From NCBI GenBank assembly GCA_964456445.1, contig CAYWBI010000186.1:1-7361 (forward strand): 7,361 bases of DNA. The letters are read 5' to 3'. Positions within the stretch are counted from its first letter, which is position 1. The number at the start of each line of letters is the position of its first letter. A program made the position numbers and the translations under genes. Origin of the DNA: CAYWBI01 sp964456445. GTDB lineage: Bacteria > Calditrichota > Calditrichia > Calditrichales > J004. Below are positions 5,553-7,361 of this stretch, piece after piece. The notes under the pieces were generated by a model. The model ran no database searches, was not told the DNA's origin, and saw nothing but the letters and a program-made list of their open reading frames with translations.

Positions 5553-5598
5553 GCGAGTAATCCATCAAGTAGGTTTAATTCTAGCTGCTCGGAATGAC
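5468..5598 (+). repeat. Complete A-middle-B inverted-repeat unit 4
   Basis: The A arm is 5468-5508, the middle 5509-5539, and the B arm 5540-5598 (GGAAAGATTCCTCGCGAG to GCTCGGAATGAC). It lies 9 bases after unit 3. The junction sequence on each side, CCC(C/G)CATGTC, is repeated, so adjacent units share a boundary sequence. Confidence 0.88.
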
Positions 5599-5606
5599 CC
5601 CATGTC

Positions 5607-5646
5607 TGTCATCCCGAGTGGAACGCAGTGGAGTCGAGGGACCTTC
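5607..5646 (+). repeat. A arm 10 with partial middle, running into the HAD gene leader
   Basis: TGTCATCCCGAGTGGAACGC to GGGACCTTC is an A arm. The following bases (GGTGGTGTAAATACATCCGGTAAG) resemble the GTGTTACGGA...GGTATA middle of units 1 and 2. The unit has no B arm and stops at the HAD start codon (5676), so the leader of that gene appears to be repeat-derived. Confidence 0.75.
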
Positions 5647-5675
5647 TGGTGGTGTAAATACATCCGGTAAGCAAA

Positions 5676-6278
5676 ATGGAAAAAGAAAATGTGCTGGCCC
5701 TCTTTGACTTTGACGGTACCATCACCACACGAGATACATTGCTGGATTTTACCCGCTATGCGTTGGGGACGCCCCGTTTCCTGGCCGGGATGCTGCGGTT
5801 AGCCCCCATGCTGCTGCGCTTTAAACTGAAACAAATCAGCAACACGCAAGCCAAGGAAGCTTTCTTAAAAAACTTCTTCGCCGGCTGGCCGGAAAAAAAC
5901 TTTAACCAAAAAGCCCGAAAATACGCTCTCGAACAAATCGATAAAATAGTCCGTCACAAGGCGCGGGAACGACTGGCCGCCCATGCCGGGGATGCCATCG
6001 TCATCGTCTCTGCCTCTCTGGAAAACTGGCTAAAGCCCTGGTGCCAAAAACATGGTTATCAGCTGATCGCCGGAAAAGCGGCGCTGAGCGCTGGCACAAT
6101 CAGTGGAAAACTGGCCGGGCCCAATTGTTTTGGACCCGAAAAGGTACGGCGTATCGAGCAGCAATTTAGGCTGAGCGATTTTAAATCCATTTATGCCTAT
6201 GGTGATAGCCGTGGCGATAAAGAAATGCTGGAATTGGCCGATAGAGCCTATCTCAACTTTAAAAAATTGAACGTTTAA
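5676..6278 (+). CDS. HAD superfamily IB phosphatase
   Basis: This 200-residue soluble hydrolase belongs to the phosphoserine-phosphatase-like HAD-IB group. All four HAD motifs are present. Motif I is DFDGTIT, with nucleophile D11 and acid/base D13. Motif II is VIVSAS, with S112. Motif III is GPEKVRRI, with K156. Motif IV is YGDSRGDKEML, with D177 and D181. The helical cap between about residues 20 and 100 is the C1 type. Known HAD-IB substrates are small phosphoesters. In this cluster the protein is a candidate for removing the 5-phosphate from polyprenyl-phospho-5-phosphoribose, a step assigned to a PAP2-type enzyme (Rv3807c) in mycobacteria. That role is inferred from context. The start ATG follows only a weak GGTAA. 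The GT-C gene begins 25 bases after the stop, which suggests co-transcription. Confidence 0.9.
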   Translation: MEKENVLALFDFDGTITTRDTLLDFTRYALGTPRFLAGMLRLAPMLLRFKLKQISNTQAKEAFLKNFFAGWPEKNFNQKARKYALEQIDKIVRHKARERLAAHAGDAIVIVSASLENWLKPWCQKHGYQLIAGKAALSAGTISGKLAGPNCFGPEKVRRIEQQFRLSDFKSIYAYGDSRGDKEMLELADRAYLNFKKLNV

Positions 6279-6303
6279 TCCATACCGCGGCAACGACTTC
6301 CCT

Positions 6304-7361
6304 TTGAATTTTATAAAAAAACAGCGCGCTTATCTCCTTGTTTTTGCCCTGGCCCTGACCCTACGTCTTGGCTTCTTCTTTATGGTGCAGCCCTTTGGCC
6401 CCGGCGGGGAGGAAAAACTGCTGGTCAACGACGCCTCCGGTTACCACAATATTGCCGTAAGTTTGCTGCAACAGGGTACCTATCCGCCGCATGATGATTA
6501 CCAGTCCATGTTGCGTACCATCGGTTACCCGTTTTTTATTGAAGCGGTTTATTTTGTCTTTGGCGTCCATCCCTGGGTTGTGGTACTGCTACAGCTTATC
6601 CTAGACAGCCTGCTGGCCCTGCTGCTTATCCGTTTTGCCCGTCTGTTCGGTTTGCAAAAGGCCGCTTTCCTGGCCGGTATCCTTTGGGCCATCGATCCTT
6701 TGGCCATATTTTCCTGTAACGCTTTTTTAAGTGACAGCCTGTTTGTACTGCTGCTGACGGCTTCCTTCTTCTACCTAGCGCGTTTTCTGCTTGCGGAAAG
6801 GTCACGTGATTTATATATCGCTGCTGTTCTTCTGGCCCTGGCCGCGCATGTACGGCCCGTGGGGCTTTATCTGCTTTTTATATTGGCCGTGGCTTTGGCC
6901 TTCCATTTTTATAAACAGGGACGGATCAGGGAGTGGGCTGTGTTCAGCCTGATCTTTCTCATGCTTATCGCCCCCTGGGTTATCCGCAATAAAATACAAC
7001 ACCGCCACTTTTTCTTTTCCATCTCCGGTGATTATAACGCACTCATTTTATATGCGGCACCGCTGTATGCCCGGGAACAAGGTCTTCCGCGCGAAAAAGT
7101 AAAAAATGTGCTGGAAGAAAAGATGAGTCTAAAATATGCGTTGTTAAAAAATAAAGACCCTTATGCTTTTTATCAACAATACCGGAGCACTGCTATAAAA
7201 ATAATTATGAACGCTCCATTTGCTTTTTTAAAGCAGAGTATAAAAGGCGCGGCTAAAATGTTTTTTGGGCTTGGCAGGGAAACTATATTAAACGCTCTGC
7301 ATATTAAAGAACCCAAAATACGACTGTTTAACAATCTGTTTGAAATAGGTCTGATTCAAAC
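6304..7361 (+). CDS. GT39/ArnT-like GT-C membrane glycosyltransferase, 3' end cut by window edge
   Basis: An open frame without a stop runs from TTG at 6304 to the window end (352 complete codons). No in-frame ATG precedes the first membrane helix, and the first ATG (6382) would cut into it, so TTG is the likely start. No clear ribosome binding site is visible. The N-terminus NFIKKQRAYLLVFALALTLR is a basic tail plus membrane helix. The first loop carries the family signature VNDASGYHNIAVSLLQQG, with the likely acidic catalytic/metal residue D43 and Y47-H48, then MLRTIGYPFFIEAVYFVFG (the usual RTPGYPLFLA pattern). Several hydrophobic helices follow, then HVRPVGLYLL and APWVIRNK, all typical of PMT_2/GT39 proteins. 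Such enzymes take sugars from polyprenyl-phosphate donors on the outer face of the inner membrane. A polyprenyl-phospho-arabinose made by the upstream genes is the obvious candidate donor, but the acceptor is unknown. Confidence 0.88.
   Translation, partial: MNFIKKQRAYLLVFALALTLRLGFFFMVQPFGPGGEEKLLVNDASGYHNIAVSLLQQGTYPPHDDYQSMLRTIGYPFFIEAVYFVFGVHPWVVVLLQLILDSLLALLLIRFARLFGLQKAAFLAGILWAIDPLAIFSCNAFLSDSLFVLLLTASFFYLARFLLAERSRDLYIAAVLLALAAHVRPVGLYLLFILAVALAFHFYKQGRIREWAVFSLIFLMLIAPWVIRNKIQHRHFFFSISGDYNALILYAAPLYAREQGLPREKVKNVLEEKMSLKYALLKNKDPYAFYQQYRSTAIKIIMNAPFAFLKQSIKGAAKMFFGLGRETILNALHIKEPKIRLFNNLFEIGLIQ

Noticed and set aside
6811..7008. Minus-strand open frame near the right end
   Set aside because: It is antisense to the continuous GT39-like frame, which carries clear family motifs.

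Overview
The window is a one-strand gene cluster, with every supported gene on the + strand. It encodes a membrane-lipid-linked pentose pathway of the decaprenylphosphoryl-arabinose (DPA) type, and its intergenic gaps are packed with copies of a short inverted-repeat family. The taxonomy is an inference. The coding style, the lipobox lipoprotein with a beta-helix body, the weak or absent Shine-Dalgarno sequences and the moderate base composition look like the Bacteroidota/Ignavibacteriota/Calditrichota (FCB) side of the tree. They do not look like a high-GC actinobacterium, where this pathway is best known.

Layout: (1) 1-1280, the 3' part of an exported lipoprotein with a carboxypeptidase-regulatory-like domain and a right-handed beta-helix. 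(2) 1315-2175, a UbiA-family decaprenyl-phosphate phosphoribosyltransferase (DPPR synthase). (3) 2332-3618, a DprE1-like FAD oxidase. (4) 3619-4528, a 910-base gap that splits dprE1 from dprE2. It holds repeat copies on both sides of a 98-residue GIY-YIG endonuclease gene (4015-4311). (5) 4529-5263, a DprE2-like short-chain reductase. (6) 5264-5675, a second repeat array. (7) 5676-6278, an HAD-IB phosphatase. (8) 6304 to the window end, a TTG-started GT39/ArnT-like GT-C membrane glycosyltransferase that runs off the right edge.

How the genes fit together (inference from the families): the UbiA protein would attach phosphoribose to a polyprenyl phosphate, and the HAD phosphatase could remove the 5-phosphate. 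DprE1 and DprE2 would then epimerise C2' by oxidation and reduction to give a polyprenyl-phospho-arabinofuranose. The GT-C enzyme could use such a lipid-linked sugar on the far side of the membrane.

The least ordinary part is the repeat family. A 41-nt A arm begins TGTCATCC(C/T)GA and ends GG(A)(T/C)CTTT. A B arm of about 58 nt begins GAAAGATTCCTCG and ends GCTCGGAATGAC. A and B are imperfect inverted copies, so a complete A-middle-B unit (131-134 nt) can fold into a long hairpin. Four complete units, six further A arms and at least one solo B arm are present, all in the same orientation and all strictly between genes. A arms also form tandem runs with an exact 59-nt period on either side of the GIY-YIG gene. 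This suggests a GIY-YIG nuclease/repeat module, comparable in concept to REP sequences with their RAYT transposases.
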